The position numbers and the translations under genes were made by a program. Below are positions 9,180 through 18,437 of a stretch of DNA of 64,000 nt, piece by piece; positions within the stretch are counted from its first letter, which is position 1; every line of letters begins with the position of its first letter. This DNA is from Rachicladosporium sp. CCFEE 5018 (lineage: Eukaryota; Ascomycota; Dothideomycetes; Cladosporiales; Cladosporiaceae): NCBI GenBank assembly GCA_002077045.2, contig KZ111140.1, positions 904,493 to 968,492 of the forward strand, given 5' to 3'. The notes beneath the pieces were generated by a model, which had not been told where the DNA came from, did no database searches, and saw nothing but the letters and a program-made list of their open reading frames with translations.

Positions 9180-10868
9180 ATGGCCACGTTAGCATCCGAC
9201 TCTCCATCTCGCAGTCCACCGTTCCACCGCCGCCGAAAGAGCTGGGCTCGCCGGATCGAGCGGGCCTGCTGCCAAACGCTCTCATATTTCCCTCTTCTCT
9301 TCGTCTACGGCCTGACCTCTTGGGCTATCTGGGTGGAGGTCAAGGTCAGCATACTGCATAAGCGTGTTTGGTTTGGATACTTCGAGGCAGTTCTAGGTAT
9401 TGCCTTGTACGGATTGGCAGTGGTCAGCTACACCATAGCAGTGTTTACGGATCCTGGATCACCTCTTGACCCGAGGGAGGATGTTGCTGGGAAGCGGAAG
9501 CCAGGAGGATATGAGGGACTGCCAACGTTCGAGACCGAGACAGGGGAGCAACAGGGTGGAATCGCGTCGGTGACTGCGAAGTCGAGTGGCAAGCAGAGGT
9601 ATTGTAAGAAGTGCCAAACGCTGAAGCCGGATCGATCGCACCACTGTTCATCATGCGGAAAGTGCGTACTCAAGATGGACCACCACTGCCCCTGGCTCGC
9701 GACCTGCGCTGGACTACGTAATTACAAGCCCTTCTTGCTCTTCTTGATCTACACCTCCCTCTACTGCTGGGTCTGCTTCGCTGTCAGTGCTGGCTGGGTT
9801 TGGGCCGAGGTTGTCGACAACGTCCAGATGGACGAGGGGTTCGCAGTGGTCAATACAATCATGCTGGCTGTGATTGGAGGTATCATTGGGATCGTACTAT
9901 CTGGCTTCACGGGCTGGCACATCTATCTTGCAGTGACTGGGCAAACGACTATTGAGAGTCTGGAGAAAACGCGCTACTTGAGTCCGCTGAAGGAGAACAT
10001 GTCACAGCAACTCAGACACCAGTCTGAACGACGTTATCTGGACCAGGAAGGCGGCGATAGAGACAACGAGGAGTTGACCCTTACGGAGCATTTGAAGGAA
10101 ATCCACGCCAACGCTCTGCCTGGTGTACTCCGCCCAGAGGAAGGCGAGTCGCGGCTGTCCGCAACACCGTCGCCTGGTATTGTTTCAGGCACCGAGTCAC
10201 CCGCACACACCAGTACGCGCCGATCATACGCCTCCATGGAAGCTCAGCGCGAGCAAGACCGCTACGATGCCTACCTCGATGAGCAAGACAGCGAGAAGCT
10301 CCCGAACGCTTTCGACATCGGCTGGAAGCGTAATCTCCTGCACCTCTTCGGCGAAGTGCCTTTGCTGTGGTTCTTACCAGTCTGCAACACCACAGGCGAC
10401 GGCTGGCAGTGGGACGTCTCGTCTTCATGGATCGCAGCGCGCGATGCTCTCTCGCGAGAACGTACCGAACGGATGAGTCAGCGTACGCAGTGGCAGGACC
10501 AGCCGTCCACAGCACCAGGCCTCAGACCACCCCGAGGCAGAGATCTTCGGTGGCAGCCTGGGAAAGGATTCACAGCTCCTCCGCAAGCACCACCACCTCG
10601 TATGGACTCGAATCCTGCTTTTGGCGCCACGCCAGCTTCGTACGCGTCAAATGGAATGCAGATGCAGCCTCTTGACCGTCGACAAGCAGAGGAGAGCCCG
10701 GACGGGTATGACACTAGCAGTGACGAGGAGCTGCGGAAGATACACAAGCCTCAGGGTAGCACGGCGAATTGGAACGACCTGCCGGAGGACTTTCTGGCAC
10801 CGAAGAGGGGTGATGGGCGAGGAGCAAGGGAGAGGAGTCCAAGTCGGGGGAGGCGGAAAGGTGACTGA
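9180..10868 (+). CDS. pfa3: DHHC palmitoyltransferase Pfa3
   Basis: The 562-aa protein is a protein S-acyltransferase of the vacuolar Pfa3 group (in yeast it palmitoylates Vac8). Two membrane segments lie near residues 35-55 and 65-90. A Cys-rich DHHC domain follows from about residue 140 (RYCKKCQTLKPDRSHHC) with the catalytic KMDHHCPWLATC near 165-175, then two further membrane segments at about 180-200 and 215-240. After TTIESLEKTRY comes the Pfa3-specific region with LPNAFDIGWKRNLLHLFG and PVCNTTGDGWQW. The C-terminus is Pro/Arg-rich and disordered. The length is normal for filamentous fungi and the gene has no intron. Confidence 0.93.
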   Translation: MATLASDSPSRSPPFHRRRKSWARRIERACCQTLSYFPLLFVYGLTSWAIWVEVKVSILHKRVWFGYFEAVLGIALYGLAVVSYTIAVFTDPGSPLDPREDVAGKRKPGGYEGLPTFETETGEQQGGIASVTAKSSGKQRYCKKCQTLKPDRSHHCSSCGKCVLKMDHHCPWLATCAGLRNYKPFLLFLIYTSLYCWVCFAVSAGWVWAEVVDNVQMDEGFAVVNTIMLAVIGGIIGIVLSGFTGWHIYLAVTGQTTIESLEKTRYLSPLKENMSQQLRHQSERRYLDQEGGDRDNEELTLTEHLKEIHANALPGVLRPEEGESRLSATPSPGIVSGTESPAHTSTRRSYASMEAQREQDRYDAYLDEQDSEKLPNAFDIGWKRNLLHLFGEVPLLWFLPVCNTTGDGWQWDVSSSWIAARDALSRERTERMSQRTQWQDQPSTAPGLRPPRGRDLRWQPGKGFTAPPQAPPPRMDSNPAFGATPASYASNGMQMQPLDRRQAEESPDGYDTSSDEELRKIHKPQGSTANWNDLPEDFLAPKRGDGRGARERSPSRGRRKGD

Positions 10869-11266
10869 GGCGTGTATTGTTCCACGTTTCGATGTGCATT
10901 CAAGTCACTCTCATCCCTTTCACGTCAGTCTAAAGGTGTTTCACCGCGCTCTATTGCTGTCATGTTGAACGCTGTGTTGGTAAGGAGAGGATTTGAGCGT
11001 AGCGACGGTGTCGATTGCCAGGCACCTGGACCGTCTGAGCATTCCTCACATGACTGCGTGTCGAAGGGAACAGTGATGATGTCCTCTCGGTGAAGTGAGA
11101 GAATTCAGAGGGAGTGGGCGTGCATTGTCACCAGAGATTCATCAACGGGCTTTTCTTACTACTTCACTGTACCCAGGCGTGCATTTGCCGGATCAAGTCA
11201 GTCAGTACTATTGTGCAACGAGACTACACTACTTCATGCACACGCCGATCACGCCTCAACCGCACA
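10869..11266. other. Intergenic region
   Basis: This is the spacer between PFA3 and F-box-like paralog 3. The frame of paralog 3 is open further upstream (to 11114), but I prefer the later ATG. No other feature is visible. Confidence 0.4.
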
Positions 11267-12241
11267 ATGACATCTTCTGTCAGCAACTACGATATGAACA
11301 ATAAGGGCCATGCTGCCCTCGCCAATTGTGCCGCAAGAGCGACTACTCACGACAACACTACATTGTGCGAAGCCACGAAGGTCGAGGCTGCCGTAGATCC
11401 CGCCACTATAACATACGAGGCTGTCACCACAGCATCTTCTACAAACTCCAGTAGCCGCAAGCGCAAAAGATCATCTCTGTTCATGGCGACCGCACAGCTC
11501 AAAGCGCCCAGCAGAGTCATCAAGACAAGAAGCGTTGCGGCTCGTGGAGAGTACATCAGGTCTTGCAAGCCAGCTCAGGAATTCTTCGGCATCACGGAGC
11601 TCACGGAGGCCATCTTGCTGAAAGGCTTGACGATACAGAAGCTTTACCAGCTGAAGCGGGTCAGTCGCTTCTTCAAGAACACCATCGAGGCGTCTATCCA
11701 GCTGAGGAAGGTGATGTTTCTTGAGCCGCACTGCCAGGACGACCATCCGAATCCAAGGGCATTCACATCGTTCAATCCACTGCTACTGCTGGACGACTGT
11801 GGATTGGGAAAGATCCGTGGGCTCTGTCACCCGCAAACGCCGGCTATTCCTGATCACATGAACGCCGAAATCACTCTTGGGTATACGCCGCTCCCCGAGT
11901 ACGGCAGCTACTCCGAAGGTCCTTCAAGCTACGTCGGACGATGGGATGCTCTCGGTGATTGCGTTGGAATATCCTCTGGTGGTGGGAAGACCGCTCCATG
12001 TGCCACACAATCATGGAAGAGGATGAGGATCAGTGCGTGGTCTGTACCTGTGCACGTTTGTGTATACGCCTGCTTGATGAGAAGCGAGTTCATTGTGCTA
12101 CCTCCCGATAGCACTTTGTATGATCTGATCTGCAGGGTGTATGAGTGTCAGGGCGGAGGCGTTGGAAGTAAGCTGATCCAGGAAAGCCGTGGGGTGTATA
12201 TGAAACGATTGCCCGAGTGGTGGGCAGCAAGATTCGGATGA
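11267..12241 (+). CDS. F-box-like protein, intact (paralog 3)
   Basis: The 324-aa protein from ATG 11267 (ATG 11114 is an alternative) has a basic, low-complexity N-terminus (SSRKRKRSS). An F-box-like segment follows at about residues 100-150 (FGITELTEAIL, YQLKRVSRFFKNTIEASIQL, MFLEP), then NPLLLL, a divergent middle, the family Ser-Trp motif (TQSWKRMRISAW) and the C-terminal module LPPDSTLYDLICRVYE. It is one of only two of the seven family members in this window with an uninterrupted frame, so it may be functional. Partner Skp1 is inferred from the F-box-like motif alone. Confidence 0.75.
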   Translation: MTSSVSNYDMNNKGHAALANCAARATTHDNTTLCEATKVEAAVDPATITYEAVTTASSTNSSSRKRKRSSLFMATAQLKAPSRVIKTRSVAARGEYIRSCKPAQEFFGITELTEAILLKGLTIQKLYQLKRVSRFFKNTIEASIQLRKVMFLEPHCQDDHPNPRAFTSFNPLLLLDDCGLGKIRGLCHPQTPAIPDHMNAEITLGYTPLPEYGSYSEGPSSYVGRWDALGDCVGISSGGGKTAPCATQSWKRMRISAWSVPVHVCVYACLMRSEFIVLPPDSTLYDLICRVYECQGGGVGSKLIQESRGVYMKRLPEWWAARFG

Positions 12242-12573
12242 GTGCGGTGGCGAGCAAGTCAGAGCATACCGGGTTTCCTTACGAAAAGAGGGCACTGGGG
12301 TCACTCGAGTGCTTGGTCGTGCCTGCCCGACGGCAGACACACGGATGCAGAATATCAAAATCTTTCTCTCTTCTTTCCTGCTGCTTCTTCAAATCCCAAG
12401 CATACCACACGCAGTGAAACACAACGAGAAGAGTAGGAGAAATGAGGGGAAACAGCTGTGAGTGTCGAGGCTTTCTGCGGCTCCCTCTCTTCAACGCGCG
12501 CTGACCTGTCGATGTGACTCTGGCGCTCGAGTGAGCCGGCCGTTGGCGAGAGGAGCATAGTCCGTCATCGACA
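12242..12573. other. Short intergenic region
   Basis: This 330-bp spacer lies between F-box-like paralogs 3 and 4. I see nothing conserved in it. Confidence 0.4.
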
Positions 12574-13466
12574 ATGGCAGCGAATATGGGCGACGACGAT
12601 ATGCATGCCTCCAAGATCGTTGCATCCGCTGGAGCGATGGCTACAGCTGCTTCCCAGATGTCGGCTCCTGCGGCTGAAGTAGCAGCCGCCGCGACTGGAA
12701 TGGCCGCTGTAGCCACTTTACTAAGCGGTAGACGCCGTGCGATGGAAGAGGTCTCAAGGGTGACTTTCGTCACGAGTACTGCTACAACCACCGGAACAAC
12801 GGTGCCTCTCTCACCATTTGAGATCTTCGCGAGAGCAAGTCAATCTGCCAACAAGGTCTTCGATACTCCAGAGCTGCTTGAAGCCGTCATGAGCTGCATA
12901 ACCGACATTGCGACTCTATTCAAGCTGAGAAGGGTCAGCAAGACTTTCAAGCGTACGATCCATGGCTCGGTCAAGATCAAGGAGCGCATGTTCCTCCAGG
13001 CGCACCGCAGGCGACCTGAGCAGAGGCTGAAGGACTTTGCTGAGCTCAATCCCCTTCCCAAAGATCCTCGCTTGACTCCAAGACCCCTCAAGCACTTCGA
13101 CTTCGAACGATGTCACGTTACAGGTACCAGTGCCCTTTTGGGATGCGATTGTGCGACGTACTATCGCGAATGGGACTGAGAGAGCATCGACAGCTTCCTC
13201 ATAAGCGCCGACTTTGAGTTGAATGAGTCTGACGATGAGCCAGCCAAGCAGGGGTGGAGTCGATGCGCATCATGAACGTCGCTGTGGCTCTACGTATCAG
13301 GTTTGGCGATTTCATAAGGGATTCACTACCTGACCCTTTTGGCGAGGAGATCGCGCTGCCACGTGATAGTACTATGGGAGATCTGCTGCGCGCGCTTTGC
13401 AGATACCGCGACGCTGTCGTGAGGGCATACATCGACACCACAAGAAGGAGGGTCGCAAACCGCTGA
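12574..13466 (+). pseudogene. F-box-like protein with TGA stop and 1-nt frameshift (paralog 4)
   Basis: ATG 12574 opens an Ala-rich N-terminus (SAPAAEVAAAATGMAAVA) followed by an F-box-like segment (FDTPELLEAVMSC, LFKLRRVSKTFKRTIHG, ERMFLQ). TGA at 13177-13179 ends the frame, but the same frame continues as ESIDSFLISADFELNESDDE and reaches the family Trp motif (GWSR). There it must shift by one nt at about 13252-13254 to continue as MRIMNVAVALRIRFGDF and the C-terminal module PRDSTMGDLLRALC, ending at 13466. Two lesions within 80 bp make a pseudogene likely. An intron across both is possible, but no donor-acceptor pair preserves the motifs. Confidence 0.65.
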
Positions 13467-13834
13467 GCATGAGGACTTTGGCCAGGGCTTTCGAAGTGGT
13501 GCGGTCAAGGATGGTGCGTTTGCGGGGCGCTAAAAGTACAGTCATGGATCAAACGTGCCTCTTGACACACGGGTGCATCACTCAGTCGCACTTTCCTTCA
13601 ATGACCTTTGTAGCGCCTACTCCAATACTAGAGGTCGCAGCTTACGCCTTCACCTACCTTCCCACCACCCTACGTGGTTTATAGATTGAAGTCGTCGAAG
13701 CATTCATTAGTCCTTCGTACTTTGACATAAGACATCTAGGGTAAGCATTCGTCACCCCCAGGACAATTCTTCCGCAAAGTACTGATCTTGTTCCCGTCAG
13801 GTCCCACCAGATACCAGCTCTCCAGTCCCCCAAA
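13467..13834. other. Intergenic region
   Basis: The spacer between F-box-like paralogs 4 and 5 contains no convincing gene. Confidence 0.4.
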
Positions 13835-14575
13835 ATGAACAACGCAAGCACAGAGCTCATGTCCGCCTCGGCATCAATGGCGAAGCATGCTAAAGCCCTA
13901 GCCGCGCTCGCAACGAAGCACGCCGAGTGGGCAGCAGACGTGGCCGACCATGCAGTGAGGACCGTTGCGGAGAAATCGAATATGCGGAAGACGAAGACAA
14001 CTGCCCTTGTGAACCAGCGCAAAGCGGCGAGCCCGGAATCTACGATCCTCGACACTGCACTCACAGCCTCTGGGAGGGTGTTTGCAATCACCGAGCTCAC
14101 TGAAGCGATCCTGTCCGAAGATACCATTTCCATGCGCCAGCTTTTCCTGCTCCAACGTACTAGCAGACACTTCTCCGACACCATCAAGGGGTCAATCGCA
14201 CTTCGCCTGAAGCTCTGGCTGCAACCAAAGCCTGACCTCGTGTTCTCTGGCATCAACCCTCTGCTCATCGATTTGAAGCAACGTCCCAGCTGCCTCGACG
14301 ACGTGGACCTCCGTGACGACTAGGATCTTAGCATTGCACTTTACTTATGTCACGATCGTAACACTAAGGACAAGAGAGTTGACGTTGCGAAGCTTATGAG
14401 CTTTGCTAATGGCGACGCTATCAAGTCCGGATCGTGGCAGAACATGTTCATCTACGAGGACGATACTTCGGGCAGATCGCTCAAGAATTAGACGGCGAAG
14501 ATTACACCAGTGACGGATGAACAGTCACAGGGAGATTGAATGTTGGGACTGAATGATCTTTGCGACGATGAGGTG
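13835..14575 (+). pseudogene. F-box-like protein with several in-frame stops (paralog 5)
   Basis: ATG 13835 opens an Ala-rich helix (MAKHAKALAALATKHAEW) that aligns with the N-terminus of paralog 6, then an F-box-like segment (FAITELTEAILSED, LFLLQRTSRHFSDTIKGS). TAG at 14321-14323 stops the frame. The same frame continues as DLSIALYLCHD and reaches the Trp motif SGSWQNMFIYEDD. It stops again at TAG 14489-14491 and at TGA 14537-14539, after which MLGLNDLCDDE resembles the C-terminal module. No frameshift is needed. Three nonsense codons indicate decay. The downstream end is approximate. Confidence 0.6.
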
Positions 14576-15121
14576 TGCCTGCGAGGAGTGGCACTTGCAT
14601 GTGTTGGCCTCGGCGATACACGCACGGCTACATGGAGCTGGCGAGCTCTCATGCGTCTGGGGGAAGCGGACTGGCGTTGTTGTTGATGTCAGCGACATTG
14701 CTGCAACATTGCGTCCTGGGTGGTACCTTTCCAGTACGAATACTGGATGCATGGGCAACATCGGAGGAAGTCTCGCAAAGTAGTGAAGGGCTGCGACGGC
14801 AAAGTGAGGACTGTCAAGAGGTAGAGATAGCTTGTGTACGAGCACTGTCCTGTAATGCACACAGAAGAGTGAGTAAGTCGCGCCTTCCGTTCGTGATCTC
14901 GTCAGCAGAAGCCTCAGTGCAATTGTAAGCCTGGAGCGCTCATTCAGTACCTCTCTCTGACTACTGGCTCGTGACAGCACAAGACCAATCATTCCTCACG
15001 ACGTCTGTGCCGAAGCCTCTCCAGTGGCCACTCACTACTCTCACCCCAGGTCCTACAGAACAGCCGTATCAAAGCTGCAGCTTACAGCTCACACCAGAGA
15101 TCGGCCTGTTAATCACACAGT
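14576..15121. other. Intergenic region
   Basis: A 155-aa minus-strand frame (14525-14992) shows no motif or compositional sign of coding. I treat the segment as spacer before paralog 6. Confidence 0.4.
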
Positions 15122-15997
15122 ATGTTTCCACACGACGAGCCACGGGCCACTCTGGCAGTTATGGCGAAGCAAGCAGCGCACATGGCCGAAATCGCCAACA
15201 AGAAGGCCGCCTGGGCCACCGACATGGCGTCGTGGGCCGCCAATCTCGCCGCCGCCGCCGCCGCCGATGTACCTGAAGCCGATACGATGCTGCTGGGCAC
15301 GAACGCGAACGAAGTCAGCTCGAGCACACAGCCAAAGGAGGTCGTCATGCAGAGCGACCATCAAGCTCACCAGGTCTTCGCCACTCCGGAACTCCTCGAA
15401 GCGATACTGCTATGCGACAGTATCGATATTCGTCACTTGTTCTCCCTGCAACGTGTCGACAAGCAGTTCCAGAACACTATCTCGGGCTCGATCGAACTTC
15501 GTCAAAAGATGTTCCTCGACTCTACGGCAGCCGACATAATTGCAGGTGGCGTAACGAGTCCTCTACTGCGTGGAAATCAATGCCTGGGACTGCTGCGCGG
15601 CTTGAAAATCCGTGTATTCGCATGGAGACGCAGGGGCGAGCTGGATTGTAATCGAGACTGCGAAATAGCTGGCACGTCTCCAACTTGGCGTCCCCGCTGG
15701 AGAGCTGGTGCCATGGATGTAGAAAAAGTAAGGCGATTCGCTGCAGGGCAGAGTTCGGCACGGGGGTCGTGGCAGAAGACTGTTATAAAGCGCGGCGCAA
15801 GCCGTGTGACCTTGACTCTTGACTGCAATACCGGAATTAGTGACTCCGACGAAGATGCTTCCGTGAAAATCGGCAACACGCTTGGTGAGCTCATGCAAGG
15901 GCTGGCGATTCTGAGTGTGGCGAAACTTGACGCATACTTTCGCGAGCTCTCCAAAGCGATGGCGGATGTATGTCCAAGCGCAGAAGAGAAGAGTTGA
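15122..15997 (+). CDS. F-box-like protein, intact (paralog 6)
   Basis: The 291-aa protein starts at ATG 15122 (ATG 15161 is an alternative). An Ala-rich N-terminal helix (MAKQAAHMAEIANKKAAW) matches paralog 5. The F-box-like segment follows (FATPELLEAILLCDSI, LFSLQRVDKQFQNTISGSIEL, KMFLD), then a middle region with NPL-like SPLLRG, the Ser-Trp motif (ARGSWQKTVI), and the C-terminal module KIGNTLGELMQGL. It is intact and closest to paralogs 4 and 5, which suggests local tandem duplication. It is convergent to EBP2. Confidence 0.75.
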   Translation: MFPHDEPRATLAVMAKQAAHMAEIANKKAAWATDMASWAANLAAAAAADVPEADTMLLGTNANEVSSSTQPKEVVMQSDHQAHQVFATPELLEAILLCDSIDIRHLFSLQRVDKQFQNTISGSIELRQKMFLDSTAADIIAGGVTSPLLRGNQCLGLLRGLKIRVFAWRRRGELDCNRDCEIAGTSPTWRPRWRAGAMDVEKVRRFAAGQSSARGSWQKTVIKRGASRVTLTLDCNTGISDSDEDASVKIGNTLGELMQGLAILSVAKLDAYFRELSKAMADVCPSAEEKS

Positions 15998-16401
15998 TGA
16001 GGGGGGGCCAGGTACGAGCGCCCGGGAAATTGATGTATGTGTGGCGAAACACCTCTGCAGCAGACGGACTTCTTTGTCTCCTCGAAAGCGTCAGCCAGGC
16101 TTTTGTGCTCCCGCGAACGCAGCCACTGTAGTGCTAGCAGCCTACCACGCAGCGGAGAAACAGACACCGTCTGGCTGTCGGATCTTGCTTTGCATCGAGC
16201 TTCTCCCGGATACAGCAGTGTTATCCTGCAACGCCGTGGTCAAGCTAATAACAGCAGTACTCACGCGGGGGATTTTGGAAAAAGCGTGGGTGCGAACAGG
16301 AGATTGGACGGAAGCAATGAGATAGTGGTATCTTAGAGTACTCACACAGCGTCCTCCACCGGAACACCAACCCAATGCATACCCTTTCCTCAACCCCAGT
16401 C
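15998..16401. other. Convergent 3' spacer
   Basis: The 404 bp lie between the stop codons of F-box-like paralog 6 and EBP2. Nothing else is visible. Confidence 0.4.
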
Positions 16402-17679
16402 TTACATCTTCGCCCGTCTCGCCTTCCCCGGCCTCGCCTTCCCAGCCGGTTTCCCACCAGGCTTCCCCTTCATCCTCTTCGCCGAAAACCCACTCACATC
16501 CCCCGAACTCCTCGCATCATTGCTCTTAGCAAACCGCTTCTTGCCTCCAAACCCAAACTTCTCGTCCTTCTTAGCCCTCTTCCTCGGCCCCTCCCTATCC
16601 CCACGCCCCCCACTCGCTCTCCGATCTTCCTTGTCTTTCTTTGCGGTCGTAGCAGCGTCTTCGAGAGCGACGTCGAACATGTCGTCCTCTTTTGCGCTGC
16701 CGAGCTCGGCGCCTTGACGTTTCCGTTTGAGGAGGCCGATCTTCTCCATTGTGTCTCGTTTTGATGCTGCGCGTTCTTGGAGTTTTGCGACTTGCACCTG
16801 CTTGCCGAATTTCTTCAAGTCCCGTTGCCGTCTGGCGTCACCGCTAGCTTTCTTCCGCGCAGCTTCATCCACAAGCTTCGCTTTTACCTTGCCCATCAGC
16901 TCCTCGGACTTTACCATCTCGGCGAAATAGTCTGTGGGTCGCGTAAAAGCCACACCTTCCTTCTTCAGCTTCACGCGGGCTTCTTTGACAGCATGTAGGG
17001 ATTGGGCGTAGAAGGCTAGCTCCCGATTGAGGTCGTCTTCGGCGTCTGGGATCTCTAGAGGTGTGGCGGAGGTAACGGATTGGAGTTCTGAGAATGGGAG
17101 CGAGGACGGCAGGGCGAAGGATTTGAGCGCTCGCGTGAGGGCGGCGGTATTATTTATTGTTAGGCGTTGGTGAGGGATCACGTCGCCTTTGTCTTCTGAG
17201 GCTATCGATTCAATGTCGGAGAGGGGGATGTCGTTCTCGTCTTCTTCATCGTCGTCCTCTTGCTCGCCGTCGTCGAGCGGAACGCCGTTCGGAAGGTCGT
17301 CAACCTCGTCGCCGGAGTCTGACTCGGATTCATCGCTGAGTTCACCGACTGCTGCGCCAAATATGCGCTCGTCGGCCGCTTCAAGGTCCTCGTCGTCGTC
17401 GTTGTCTGATTCCCAGCCGTCTGCTTCCTCGTCTGCCTCTGCAGCATCTGCAGCTTGGTTCTCAGCGCGCAGAGCCTTGCCTTTCGACGGCGCCTGCACA
17501 GCAGGTGCTACATCGCCGTTCAAAGTCACTCCATTGCCGTTCTCACTTGCATGCACTACCTGCTGCTTCTTCTTCCGCTTCTCAGCATCCTTCTGAAACT
17601 TCTTCTGTCGCTCAAGCTTATGATCAACTCCCTGATGTCGCTCAAGCGCAGCCTTCAGACTCTTCTCTTTCTTCGCCAT
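16402..17679 (-). CDS. ebp2: rRNA-processing protein Ebp2
   Basis: Ebp2 acts in the nucleolus in 60S subunit assembly and pre-rRNA processing. The 425-aa protein has a basic N-terminus, an acidic central region (SDNDDDEDLEAADERIFG), and the conserved core from about residue 185 (INNTAALTRALKSF, then DLNRELAFYAQSLHAVKEA and FTRPTDYFAEMVKSEELM). A coiled Lys/Arg-rich section (KFGKQVQVAKLQERA) precedes the RG/KG-rich tail (KRFAKSNDARSSGDVSGFS). Order and length fit the family. The gene is intronless and lies divergent to the HSBP1-like gene with 242 bp between start codons. Confidence 0.93.
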   Translation of the reverse strand: MAKKEKSLKAALERHQGVDHKLERQKKFQKDAEKRKKKQQVVHASENGNGVTLNGDVAPAVQAPSKGKALRAENQAADAAEADEEADGWESDNDDDEDLEAADERIFGAAVGELSDESESDSGDEVDDLPNGVPLDDGEQEDDDEEDENDIPLSDIESIASEDKGDVIPHQRLTINNTAALTRALKSFALPSSLPFSELQSVTSATPLEIPDAEDDLNRELAFYAQSLHAVKEARVKLKKEGVAFTRPTDYFAEMVKSEELMGKVKAKLVDEAARKKASGDARRQRDLKKFGKQVQVAKLQERAASKRDTMEKIGLLKRKRQGAELGSAKEDDMFDVALEDAATTAKKDKEDRRASGGRGDREGPRKRAKKDEKFGFGGKKRFAKSNDARSSGDVSGFSAKRMKGKPGGKPAGKARPGKARRAKM

Positions 17680-17921
17680 GCTCGTTGTGTTGCGGAAGGA
17701 TTGTTTGTGGAATCTGGAATTAGATATCTAGCTTCACTAAATGCTCGAAGTCGAAAAAGTCCAGAGCTGGGGTACGGAATCCGGCCGCATGCGAGTCATG
17801 TCAGATCGCGCATCCACATCCCGCCGAGCCTCCTCTTGCCTGGACCTCATGTATTCACTGCGACGATGGCATAGTGGCAATGTATGTAGCGTAGCGTGTG
17901 CAGCGCCGAACACTCGCAACC

Positions 17922-18273
17922 ATGTCCTCCGACGCCACCCTCTCAGCGCAAGTCAATAAGCTGAACCTCAATCAACCCGTAAATCTACCATCTTCCCTTC
18001 CGCCGTTCAACCTTTGTTAACGCCCTCGTAGTCCACAGAAACAGATGCCTCTGAGCTCGTCTCGGTCGTGGACGATCTGCTGAACCAGCTCGGCTCAAAG
18101 TTTAGTACGCTGTCAAGCGAGCTGATCAGCAAAAGCGAGTCTACCAAAAAGCGATGCCAAGTAAAGCTCAAAGTTAACGTGTGGCAGTGGACGAGATGTC
18201 GCGTCGGCTCGACAACCTCGAGGCGACGATACAAGCGGGTAGTGCGCAGGCAGCTTCCGATGGCGAGGAGTAG
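17922..18273 (+). CDS. Heat shock factor-binding protein 1-like, three exons with a GC-AG intron
   Basis: Exons 17922-17978, 18032-18134 and 18188-18273 encode 81 aa. The core reads ETDASELVSVVDDLLNQL, SSELISK, then MDEMSRRLDNLEATIQAG, the short trimeric coiled coil of HSBP1, which negatively regulates heat shock factor in animals. Intron 1 is GT-AG. Intron 2 (18135-18187) must use a GC donor (GCGAGT) to give the conserved K-M-D-E-M join; every GT donor nearby puts the conserved third exon out of frame. The gene is convergent to PUS4. It is too small and too spliced to appear as one ORF. Confidence 0.85.
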
Positions 18274-18437
18274 CGGTGCTGCCAGCGTATAATACCGCAC
18301 CATCCAAACCGGCGTTAGCTAGATTCGATTTGTGGCATCGACTGTGGCCTTCTTGCGCAGGCTTCGGTCTATGAGTATCTATGCCTCGCTATATCATACA
18401 CTCCGCCACGAGCTGGCCGGACGTGAAGAAAAGCAAC

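Noticed and set aside
14525..14992. A 155-aa minus-strand gene downstream of paralog 5
   Set aside because: No conserved motif, composition differs from the real proteins nearby, and it overlaps remains of paralog 5.
17202..17596. Ser-rich and other frames opposite EBP2
   Set aside because: They are shadows of the acidic region of EBP2 on the other strand.
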